Origin: Isosphaeraceae bacterium
GTDB lineage: Bacteria > Planctomycetota > Planctomycetia > Isosphaerales > Isosphaeraceae
Reading direction: 5' to 3'
Length of the DNA: 64,000 bases
Assembly: GCA_025356475.1 (NCBI GenBank)
Contig: JANXSX010000221.1
Coordinates: 1 to 64,000 of the forward strand
Numbering within the stretch: the first letter of the stretch is position 1; each line of letters starts with the position of its first letter. The notes beneath the pieces are model-generated. The model had not been told where the DNA came from. It did no database searches and saw only the letters and a list, made by a program, of their open reading frames with translations. A program made the position numbers and the translations under genes. This document shows positions 46,022 through 53,265 of this stretch, piece by piece.

Positions 46022-47127
46022 CAATTTCGGAGGTGATGTCCTGGCTCGAAAACTTCGCTCCTCGCGAACTCGCCGAGTCATGGGATAATGTGGGGCTCCT
46101 CATGGGTGATCCCACGACTCTGATCTCCAAAGTGATGACGTGTTTGACAGTGACTTCAGATTCGGCTGACGAGGCGATTAACAATGGGGTCGGACTCATC
46201 GTCACCCATCACCCAATTATGTTTAAGCCGGTTCAGTCGCTTCGAGCCGACAGTCTGACTACGAAACTCCCCTGGCGACTGGCCAGGGCTGGGATCGCGG
46301 TCTATAGCCCACACACTGCGCTCGACAACTGCGTCGGAGGAATCAACGACGGCCTGACTAGCCGTCTGGGGCTAGTTGAGGTCGGCCCACTTCGACCAAC
46401 GCATCGAAGTCCATGTTCCAAAATCATCACGTTTTCGCCCGAGACAGATCGCGTCAACATCCTCTCGGCAGCGTTCGCGGCGGGTGCAGGGCGGATCGGT
46501 CTGTACGACGAGTGTTCGTTCAGCTCGACAGGGCAGGGGACCTTTCGCGGACGTCCAGGGAGCAACCCAACCGTCGGGGAGACCGGGCGCTTTGAAGAGG
46601 TCGTTGAGAGCCGCATGGAATTGATCTGCCCTAACGATCGCATTGCAGATGTACTGACCGCCATCCGCCGGGCTCACTCCTATGAGGAAGTTCCGATTGA
46701 TGTGATCGCACTGAGTCCTGTTCCGTCCGGACCGGGGATTGGACGCCTGGGATCGCTGACCTCGCCCATGTCGATCGGCGATTTTGCGAGTCTCGTGGCG
46801 TTGAGATTGGGAGCACCCGCGACCCAATTTGTTGGCAATCCTGCCAGAATCGTGCAGCGAATCGCCATCTGTTGTGGTGCCGGCGACGATTTTCTCGCGG
46901 ATGCGCGCCGGGCCGGTGCCGATGTTCTGCTGACTGGTGAGGCGAGATTCCACCGAGCGTGCGAGGCGTACGAACTTGGGGTTGGACTCGTGGTGGCGGG
47001 CCACTATGCGACCGAGCGACCCGGGGTCGAGGATCTCGCGGACCGGCTCCGCCTGGCCTTCCCAGTCCTTGAGATTCGCGCGAGTTGTCATGAATTCGAC
47101 CCATTGCGCCTACACAATGTGCGATAG
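46009..47127 (+). CDS. Nif3-like dinuclear metal centre protein
   Basis: A 372-residue member of the Nif3/DUF34 family, a toroidal protein with a two-metal site. Metal-ligand segments are visible: WDNVGLLMGD, LIVTHHPIMF, YSPHTALDN, and near the C-terminus GEARFHRACEAYELGVGLVVAGH-type Glu/His residues. Between about residues 130 and 235 there is the extra inserted domain of the longer family members (as in YqfO; note GRIGLYDECSFSSTGQGTF). Its biochemical role is not settled; a link to folate (GTP cyclohydrolase I-like) has been proposed for relatives. A GGAGGG ribosome site overlaps the pabC end, and its start overlaps pabC by 13 bases. Confidence 0.9.
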   Translation: MGLVAISEVMSWLENFAPRELAESWDNVGLLMGDPTTLISKVMTCLTVTSDSADEAINNGVGLIVTHHPIMFKPVQSLRADSLTTKLPWRLARAGIAVYSPHTALDNCVGGINDGLTSRLGLVEVGPLRPTHRSPCSKIITFSPETDRVNILSAAFAAGAGRIGLYDECSFSSTGQGTFRGRPGSNPTVGETGRFEEVVESRMELICPNDRIADVLTAIRRAHSYEEVPIDVIALSPVPSGPGIGRLGSLTSPMSIGDFASLVALRLGAPATQFVGNPARIVQRIAICCGAGDDFLADARRAGADVLLTGEARFHRACEAYELGVGLVVAGHYATERPGVEDLADRLRLAFPVLEIRASCHEFDPLRLHNVR

Positions 47128-47465
47128 TCGCGGGACGCTTCGGACCACGCAAAAACCTACATACGCAGGATTCTCCAGGCCAAAGATACCCCCAAAGGAT
47201 TTACACGCAAGCGTAATATCATTTCTTGAAATCACCTCAAACAATCTCTGATGTCAAACCCTTCCTAAACGAACTCCGAGGGGCATGAATTCGGCACGGA
47301 CATCTTTCGTTGAACAACGGCTTCGAGTAATCTACGAACGTCTTCGTTTTGGGAGCCACCCGACATTCACATGAAGAAGTAGTGATGTCGTTTCCTCCAA
47401 GTATTGTAGAATCCAGGTGGTTCGGGTTCTCGGTCTTTTCCAGCAGTTCATTTTGAGGAGCGATC
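47128..47465. other. Intergenic region upstream of the cytochrome gene
   Basis: About 340 AT-rich bases with no supported gene. It should hold the promoter and leader of the cytochrome gene, but only weak -10-like hexamers (for example TAGAAT about 50 bases before the ATG) were noticed. No repeat is evident. Confidence 0.35.
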
Positions 47466-47879
47466 ATGAAGCGAGTGACTTGTGCATTGAGCCTGGCGAC
47501 TTTGATGGTTGCGTTCGCCTTCGCCACGGCTTCGAACGGTGCCGATGATGCCCCGTCAGCCAAGGTGATCATGGGCAAACTGACCAAAGGTCCCAACGCA
47601 GCCGCTGGCAAGCTCAAGAATGCCCTGGCTGCTCAACCGCCCGCTTGGGCCGACATCAAGGCCGCTGCCGAAGTCTTCGGTAAGTTCGGCCCCGAACTTA
47701 CCAAGAATGACCCACCCAAGGGAGACAAGGCCAGCTATAAGCAGCTCGCAACCGTCTTCGCCTCGAACAGCTCGGCCCTGGCCGCCGCTGCATCCAAGGA
47801 AGACCTCGAAGGTGTGAAGTCTGCCTTCGGCAAGATCGGCACTTCTTGTATGACTTGCCATAAAGCCCACAAGCCTTGA
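47466..47879 (+). CDS. Exported monoheme cytochrome c (c-prime/c556-like)
   Basis: A 137-residue protein with a signal peptide ending near the ASNGA region and one heme-attachment site near the C-terminus, CMTCHKAHKP, so the heme is C-terminal as in c-prime/c556-type four-helix cytochromes. The rest is Ala/Lys-rich and helical (WADIKAAAEVFGKFG, GDKASYKQLATVFAS), as expected for that bundle. It is likely a periplasmic electron carrier or gas-binding protein. GAGGAGCG lies 6 bases upstream of the ATG. It depends on the system II machinery encoded at 23.4-27.6 kb. A terminator hairpin follows. Confidence 0.85.
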   Translation: MKRVTCALSLATLMVAFAFATASNGADDAPSAKVIMGKLTKGPNAAAGKLKNALAAQPPAWADIKAAAEVFGKFGPELTKNDPPKGDKASYKQLATVFASNSSALAAAASKEDLEGVKSAFGKIGTSCMTCHKAHKP

Positions 47880-47899
47880 TCGGTTCGCTCGCGATCATC

Positions 47900-47934
47900 T
47901 CCCCGAGTCGGGAACCTCTCCCCCCGCTCGGGGA
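47900..47934 (+). terminator. Hairpin after the cytochrome gene
   Basis: TCCCCGAG at 47900-47907 pairs with CTCGGGGA at 47927-47934, with a further CGGG/CCCG pairing inside. It lies 20 bases after the cytochrome stop, with no T-run; it is upstream of the stop of the convergent FGE-like gene. Confidence 0.5.
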
Positions 47935-47978
47935 TCACTACCGAAGGTCTGTGTCATTGTACTAGGCACTGGCTCAAT

Positions 47979-49616
47979 TCAGAACGGTACGACCCCGCTC
48001 GAGTTCGGCGGGGGCGAGTTACCGCCAGGATTCGCGGGGTTCGTGGTCTGGTTAGCCGACCCCTCGACCGGAAGCACACAACGGAATCCAAGGTAGGGTA
48101 GCTTCGAGTTTGCAGCTAACCCCTCCCGCCAAGACGTGTTCCAAGTCTTGGACCCCCCTTTGACCGTGATTAGAGGGGACTTCGCCCGACTTGAGGCGGG
48201 GCCGATCGGGTTGACGGCTGTTTGACCCTTTAAGGTCTGATAATACTTGGCGTCGAACCAGTCGCTGGTCCATTCCCAGACATTGCCGGCGAGGTCGAAG
48301 ACACCATAGGGTGATTGGTCGTTCTCGAACGACATGACTGTGTCAACCTGTCGAGGCTGACGAGGCTTTGCCCAGCTCGGCGGCTCGGATCCCGCAGGAT
48401 AAACGCGACCGTCGGGAGAGCGGGCGGCGAGTTCCCACTGAGCTTCGGTAGGGACCTTCTTTCCCGCCCAGTCGGCGTAATCCTTGGCCCCTTTGGCATC
48501 GACTTTGACCACAGGATGATCGTCCGAGCCCACGAGTTCCGCTCTTCGACCTGTTTCCCGAAGAAATAGGGTGTACTGGCGGTTCGTCACTTCGTGTTGA
48601 TCCATGTAATAGCTGGACAGGGAGACTGGGTGAGAGGGACTTTCGGAAAGCGGTCCCTCATCACGTCCCATGGGAAACGTGGTCCCGGCGATGAAGATCA
48701 TTGTCGCGCCGTCGCGGTCACTCACGATCTGTATTGGCCAGCCCGACGCATGATAGAGGGTTCCCTCCCGGGGCCTGAACCCTGCTGGAAGCGGCTTGGA
48801 ATTGGCGGGAAGGGCTGCGTCTACCGTCGTTGAACTTGCCGGAGTGGTCCGGGCCGGTTCAGCCGCATTGACGGGAAGGACCATCTCGGCAGTCCCGGCA
48901 CCCGTCACTGGCGCCGGAGAGGCGTTCACTACTGGACTTGGTGGAACGTCGACTGGTGTTGGTGCGGTCGCTTCGGGTGATGTTGCGACAACGGCAGCAC
49001 CCTCAGGGAAAAGCGGTAAGCCCTGCGCTGAGCAATCTAAGGCCGTCTTCGCTTCCTTGGCTGCAAGAGTGGCAGGGAATGCTTTCACGATCTTTTGAAG
49101 TAGAGCAACAACCTGATCGGCTTTTCCAGTCTTGGCGACCTGCTTTGCCTGAGTAAGAAGCAGCCTTGCGTCGTCCTCGCCTTTCGCAATCGTTTTGGTC
49201 GCGATCGGAGGCTCAGGAATCATCTCCTCTTCGCTGAGATCAACTGGCCCGTCTCCGCTAGTGAACGATCGAAACAGGAGAAACCCTACAAGGAAGACCG
49301 CACCAAAAGCACCGGCACCGATCACCATTCTGACCAGCGTTCGCCCTTCATAAGTCTCCAGAACGGGGGTTTCCGCGAGTTCCCCCTTCACACTTTTCTT
49401 GGCCTTTGAGACCGACGCTGATGCCGAGGCCCTGGCTTTCTTGGCCTTGATCTTAGGTTTTTCCTCTTCGGGCTCAGGATCGGCCTTCCACATGCGTGGG
49501 AGGGGTGCTCCCGCTTTCGTGCTCGACGGAATCGAATGAACCGGCTCCGCGTCCTCCTCAACAGGATCGGGCTCGTTCGGATCGGGGGCCAGGTTGTACT
49601 GATCTTCGTCGTTCAT
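47979..49616 (-). CDS. Membrane-anchored FGE/SUMF1-like protein (catalytic Cys absent)
   Basis: A 545-residue protein from ATG 49616 (GGAGGG about 9 bases upstream). It has a cytoplasmic Lys/Pro-rich N-terminus (about 1-90), a single membrane helix (VIGAGAFGAVFLVGFLLF), a helical region and an Ala/Pro/Val-rich linker. The formylglycine-generating-enzyme-like domain (about 280-525) contains GTTFPMGRDEGP, VTNRQYTLFLRETG, KVPTEAQWELAAR, GVFDLAGNVWEWTSD and TVKGGSKTWNTSW. The FGE active-site cysteines are not seen (segments near SKTWNTSW and GFRCV lack the pair), so it probably binds peptide or ligand rather than making formylglycine. It may be a structural or sensory protein. Confidence 0.8.
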   Translation of the reverse strand: MNDEDQYNLAPDPNEPDPVEEDAEPVHSIPSSTKAGAPLPRMWKADPEPEEEKPKIKAKKARASASASVSKAKKSVKGELAETPVLETYEGRTLVRMVIGAGAFGAVFLVGFLLFRSFTSGDGPVDLSEEEMIPEPPIATKTIAKGEDDARLLLTQAKQVAKTGKADQVVALLQKIVKAFPATLAAKEAKTALDCSAQGLPLFPEGAAVVATSPEATAPTPVDVPPSPVVNASPAPVTGAGTAEMVLPVNAAEPARTTPASSTTVDAALPANSKPLPAGFRPREGTLYHASGWPIQIVSDRDGATMIFIAGTTFPMGRDEGPLSESPSHPVSLSSYYMDQHEVTNRQYTLFLRETGRRAELVGSDDHPVVKVDAKGAKDYADWAGKKVPTEAQWELAARSPDGRVYPAGSEPPSWAKPRQPRQVDTVMSFENDQSPYGVFDLAGNVWEWTSDWFDAKYYQTLKGQTAVNPIGPASSRAKSPLITVKGGSKTWNTSWREGLAANSKLPYLGFRCVLPVEGSANQTTNPANPGGNSPPPNSSGVVPF

Positions 49617-49835
49617 CCGCGCATCCCTCCAGGAACGCATCGGCGAATTGTATCGTTCACCGACCCCTGCTCACTTAATTTAACGCTCAACTGCCACGGC
49701 TACAAGAGAGGGACGCTCATCAGCATTCCGATCAAGGAACGACTTCGCCTGTATTCCGTAACATCGCTCCGAGATTGGGATTCGGGTAGCGATGCTCCGT
49801 GAGGATCACGATCGAACGGCTCGATTAAGAACGTT

Positions 49836-50963
49836 TCACTTCGGGGTTTGGAACTGGCCAATCTTGGTCAAGAAGTCGTGATTTGATGGGTATTTGCCCA
49901 TCTGTTTGACGAGCGACTCCATCGCTTCTACCGGCTTCATCTGCGAGAGGCTCCGCCGAAGCAGCGTGATCCGGCTCAGAGTCTCCGCATCGAGCAGTCG
50001 TTCTTCCTTACGCGTTCCGGACAGGGCGAGATCGATCGCAGGCCAGACTCGACGCTCGGCCAGCTTCCGATCGAGAACCACTTCCATGTTCCCGGTTCCC
50101 TTGAACTCCTGGAAGATCATGTCGTCCATCCGGCTTCCGGTCTCGATCAGACAGGTTGCAAGTACAGTGAGCGAGCCCCCCTCATCAAACGCTCGGGCGG
50201 CCCCAAAGAGTCGTTTCGGGATATCGAGGGCCTTGATATCGACCCCTCCCGACATCGTTCTGCCCGAATTTGACATCTTGTTGTACGTACGAGCAAGTCG
50301 CGTGAGGCTATCCATCAGGATAAGCACCTGACCACCCGATTCGGCGACGCGACGGGCCCGGTCGAACGTCAATTGGGTTAAGCGGATATGTTCCTCGGGA
50401 GCGTGATCCGAGGAGGAGGCCACAACCTCTCCTTGCGTACCCCGGCGCATCTCAGTCACTTCTTCCGGCCGCTCGTCGATGAGCAAGACGATCAACTGCA
50501 GCTCTGGATGGTTCTTGGCCACGGAGGCAGCGAGCTGCTGTAAGAGGATTGTTTTTCCACTCCGAGGTGGGGCAACAATCAAGCCTCGCTGCCCTTTACC
50601 AACCGGCGTCAATAGGTCCATGACCCGCATGCCCATGGGCTCGGAACCAATTTCAAGCTTGATCTGCTCGTGGGGGTCGATCGCAGTCAGCTCATCAAAA
50701 TTCCGAACAGTCGCGTACTCGTCCGGGGAAAGCCCCTCGATTTCCGTGATCTCAACAAGCCTCGGAGCTTTCCCGACTCTGCCGGGCTCGACTCGACCGG
50801 TGACAACAACCCCTGGTCGAAGCGGATACTTTTGGAAGAAAGAGGACTCAACCGCAACATCGTCGGCAAGGACTTTGTAATGTCGCCCCGGATCTCGCAA
50901 GATCCCTTGGCCCTTCATTTGAATTTCTAGCACACCTGTGCGGGTCTGTTCAGCCAAGCTCAT
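49836..50963 (-). CDS. rho: Transcription termination factor Rho (short form)
   Basis: Hexameric RNA-dependent ATPase that ends transcription. The ATPase core has Walker [14 protein letters not shown], Walker B and arginine-finger regions such as [17 protein letters not shown] and [11 protein letters not shown], and [17 protein letters not shown]. The protein is 375 residues against 419 in E. coli: the N-terminal helical bundle (first about 47 residues) is absent, and the cold-shock-like RNA-binding domain starts almost at residue 10. The RNP-type motif that reads GFGFLR in E. coli is GQGILR here. A long spacer (about 430 bases) precedes the gene, which may hold the autoregulatory leader typical of rho. 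Confidence 0.93.
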   Translation of the reverse strand: MSLAEQTRTGVLEIQMKGQGILRDPGRHYKVLADDVAVESSFFQKYPLRPGVVVTGRVEPGRVGKAPRLVEITEIEGLSPDEYATVRNFDELTAIDPHEQIKLEIGSEPMGMRVMDLLTPVGKGQRGLIVAPPRSGKTILLQQLAASVAKNHPELQLIVLLIDERPEEVTEMRRGTQGEVVASSSDHAPEEHIRLTQLTFDRARRVAESGGQVLILMDSLTRLARTYNKMSNSGRTMSGGVDIKALDIPKRLFGAARAFDEGGSLTVLATCLIETGSRMDDMIFQEFKGTGNMEVVLDRKLAERRVWPAIDLALSGTRKEERLLDAETLSRITLLRRSLSQMKPVEAMESLVKQMGKYPSNHDFLTKIGQFQTPK

Positions 50964-51169
50964 GACGGATTCGCTCGCTCGGCGAGGAAAATGGGACTCG
51001 AGGATAGGCGGGGAGAGGAACCTGAGAGAGGGGGAAGGAATCCAATCCTGCAGTGAGGCCGCACGTATGTAGGACCTGCACCGACTGACGGAATGCCTGA
51101 CTCTCCCATGAGAGAAGGCTTCGGATCACAGTCTCACTTCTTAGCAATTACATTACTAGATTAACGGCA

Positions 51170-51185
51170 GGACGGCTGCCCGTCC
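51170..51185. other. Compact inverted repeat
   Basis: GGACGG at 51170-51175 pairs with CCGTCC at 51180-51185 around CTGC. An overlapping alternative stem, GGCAG at 51166-51170 with CTGCC at 51176-51180, would exclude the first. It could be a terminator, operator or switch; no T-run. Confidence 0.3.
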
Positions 51186-51200
51186 ATGAGGAGGGAGTGA

Positions 51201-51296
51201 ATGGCAGTAATGTTGCAAAGCCCATGCCACCGGGTAGTAGAGCACGGAAGAACAGCCGGACTAGAGAACAAACGGACTCGACTCTCCCTTTCCTAA
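51201..51296 (+). other. Candidate 31-codon leader frame
   Basis: ATG 51201 is preceded by GAGGAGGGAGTGA, a near-perfect ribosome binding site, and opens 31 codons to TAA at 51294. The frame (MAVMLQSPCHRVVEHGRTAG and on) shows no recognisable domain. It lies about 100 bases upstream of the next gene start, so it may be a leader peptide or coincidence. Confidence 0.2.
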
Positions 51297-51397
51297 CAGC
51301 CTTTCCGCGCTATCATCCCGAAGTTGAGAGCGCCTGACCAAAATATCTTCTCGAAACCACCCAGAATCCCCAAAGTCCTTCATCCCGTATACCGATA

Positions 51398-52225
51398 ATG
51401 ATTCCGCGAAGTGCGATGTTGCACCCTTATTACGGGACTACGACGATGACCATGTCACCCAATGCCACTCTCGCGGGAGCAATCCCTGAGTCCAAAATCA
51501 ACAAGCGATCGATCCGCCTAGTGGACCTTTGTCTCCAGACCGAGCGCGAACGCCTCGCCAAGTCGAAAGACCGCGCAACGACCAAGCGGAACTGGCTGAT
51601 CCACAGAGCCGGGGTCGTTTGGGATGTCGATCAGCTCGCACGGGCTGAGACCCTGGCGACCAATCTCAAGAAGAAGCCTGGCCAGGTCGTTGCTCGGCTC
51701 AAGACGACCTATCACGGCTGCCTGTTCCTGATAGAGCGTTGGTCGTACCTCATCAGCAAGATAAGCTCCGATAAGTTCGACGGGGAACTGTCCCCCGCCA
51801 ATCGAGTCAAAGCCCTTTGCATCCTAGGAATTCCGCCCGACGAGTGGGACGACGAGGAGTCGGTCATCAGCACCGACATGATCTCCCGGGACAACAAAGA
51901 TTGGCACTTGCAAGCACAGAAGCATCTCAAATCGGTCTTCATACGCGAGAGGAACCGGGTTATTGATCTCTCCAAGATTCTCGAAGCCCTGAACAAAGAG
52001 ATCCAGGCCAAGGCCATGCTTGGTGAGTTCTTCGATTCCGACGCGTTCCTGAACAAGACTGAACGTGAAGTCGCTCACAGCGAGCGAATGATCAAAGCCC
52101 TTGAAAAAGAGCGGCTGACGGCGAGTCACGACGAGGCCGAGGATGGGTTGGATCCTCCAGAAGCTTCAGCTTCTGCCGAACCAACCGCCGCTGAAACGAC
52201 CGTCCAGCCCGACCCGCTCCTTTAG
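51398..52225 (+). CDS. Conserved hypothetical protein, 275 aa (planctomycete type)
   Basis: A charged, mostly helical cytoplasmic protein. It contains RNWLIHRAGVVWDVDQLARA, VVARLKTTYHGCLFLIERWS, LSPANRVKALCILGIPPDEW and RNRVIDLSKILEALNKEI, and ends in an acidic, Ala/Glu/Thr-rich tail. The HGCLFLIERW-type segment recalls uncharacterised planctomycete proteins in which a Trp-rich helix precedes a LLG-type motif; function is unknown. The start is unclear: ATG 51398, or ATG 51446 (GGGA upstream, product starting MTMSPNATLAG). No signal peptide or membrane segment. The gene is divergent from rho. Confidence 0.6.
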   Translation: MIPRSAMLHPYYGTTTMTMSPNATLAGAIPESKINKRSIRLVDLCLQTERERLAKSKDRATTKRNWLIHRAGVVWDVDQLARAETLATNLKKKPGQVVARLKTTYHGCLFLIERWSYLISKISSDKFDGELSPANRVKALCILGIPPDEWDDEESVISTDMISRDNKDWHLQAQKHLKSVFIRERNRVIDLSKILEALNKEIQAKAMLGEFFDSDAFLNKTEREVAHSERMIKALEKERLTASHDEAEDGLDPPEASASAEPTAAETTVQPDPLL

Positions 52226-52396
52226 TTCGTCAGATCGGTCTTTGACAATTCGGAAGACAGTGACGTTTCGACCTCCTCCCGAGGTGCGAACCCGCGTTCA
52301 CGTGACAACCGAGCAGCCACGCCAAGGCGTGCCGCAGAATTCCCGGAAGCGGGAGTGACTCGGCCTGGACGGATGGGGCTCTGATTCGCTTTCCTG

Positions 52397-53203
52397 TCAG
52401 ACTTTGGCATGACTCGTCCGAGCCGCCTGACCACCACCTGCGAGGTCAATGAGCGAATAGTCGCCGAAAAGGTTCGGGCTATCTTCTTGGAGCACTTTGA
52501 GCATTGCGAGAGCCACTTTGCGGATCTCCGCATCGGCATGCTCGCTCGCTCTCAGTTCAATAAAGTGGCGGAGTGCCCGTGCGTTCGCGGTCACGAAGAT
52601 CTGTGTCTCAGTCGCGTTGGGCAAGACCGACCGGGCGGCTTCTCGGGCCTTCTTACGTCTCAGCGTCCGGTCCTCGATCGATTTGAACTTGTCGTTCAAC
52701 CGGTCGGCGAGCTGCTGATAGGCTTTCTGGCAGGTCTGAACGGTGTCGAGCCAAATCTGATGCAACTCGGGATCTTCCGCAATGACGTCGGGCTCAACGA
52801 ACGCGCAGGAGGATTCGTCGACGAATCGCTGACTCAACTGAGAGTATGAGAAGCCAGCCCGATGCCGGACCAACTCATGAGTGAACGAGCGGCTCACCCC
52901 TGTCAGAATGAAGTTGAAAACGGCGTGTTCTAGAACAGAACCATGTCCGACTTCGAGGATATGACCAATATAGGCGGAGTTGCCGCCGGGACGTGGCTTG
53001 ACGTAACTCTTGTAGCAGAGCCGCCCTGCGACCTCGACCAACTTCTGGCCAGCCTCTTCGGTGTCCGTCGTCCAGCGGTCAACGCCTTCATCGGCGAGAA
53101 ACTTGGAAAGCTCATCGTCATCGACCATTTGACGACCGACCAAGTAGACTTTGGGCTCCCGAATGTCGGTGGTGGCGGGTGGGCTGCTGTCGACTGTTGC
53201 CAT
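52397..53203 (-). CDS. thyX: FAD-dependent thymidylate synthase
   Basis: Makes dTMP from dUMP using methylene-tetrahydrofolate and reduced flavin. The ThyX signature region is HELVRHRAGFSYSQLSQRF, one residue longer than the classical RHR-x7-S spacing but seen in other ThyX proteins. The dUMP-binding serine, the EVGHGSVLEHAVFNF segment (folate/flavin contact) and the C-terminal NARALRHFIELRAS are present. Start ATG 53203 (AGGGGTG upstream) is preferred; GTG 53212 is possible. It is divergent from the helicase gene and is the only thymidylate synthase seen in the window. Confidence 0.93.
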   Translation of the reverse strand: MATVDSSPPATTDIREPKVYLVGRQMVDDDELSKFLADEGVDRWTTDTEEAGQKLVEVAGRLCYKSYVKPRPGGNSAYIGHILEVGHGSVLEHAVFNFILTGVSRSFTHELVRHRAGFSYSQLSQRFVDESSCAFVEPDVIAEDPELHQIWLDTVQTCQKAYQQLADRLNDKFKSIEDRTLRRKKAREAARSVLPNATETQIFVTANARALRHFIELRASEHADAEIRKVALAMLKVLQEDSPNLFGDYSLIDLAGGGQAARTSHAKV

Positions 53204-53252
53204 CCTTGGCACCCCTGAACTGTGGATTCTCGTTCGGATTTGATCGTTCGGT

Positions 53253-53258
53253 TATAAT
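53253..53258 (+). promoter_or_regulatory. Consensus -10 element directly upstream of the helicase start
   Basis: A perfect TATAAT occupies 53253-53258, eight bases before the helicase ATG at 53266. A transcript starting the usual 6-8 bases downstream of such an element would begin at or next to the ATG, i.e. be leaderless. No matching -35 hexamer is obvious at 17 bases upstream. Confidence 0.45.
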
Positions 53259-53265
53259 CCCAGTC

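Larger units (their letters stand above)
50964..51397. other. Spacer between rho and the 51398 gene
   Basis: About 430 bases. It contains a small imperfectly exclusive pair of hairpins near 51166-51185 and a candidate 31-codon frame starting at 51201 with GAGGAGGG upstream. No repeat or RNA gene is recognised; the rho promoter is expected here but not located. Confidence 0.35.
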
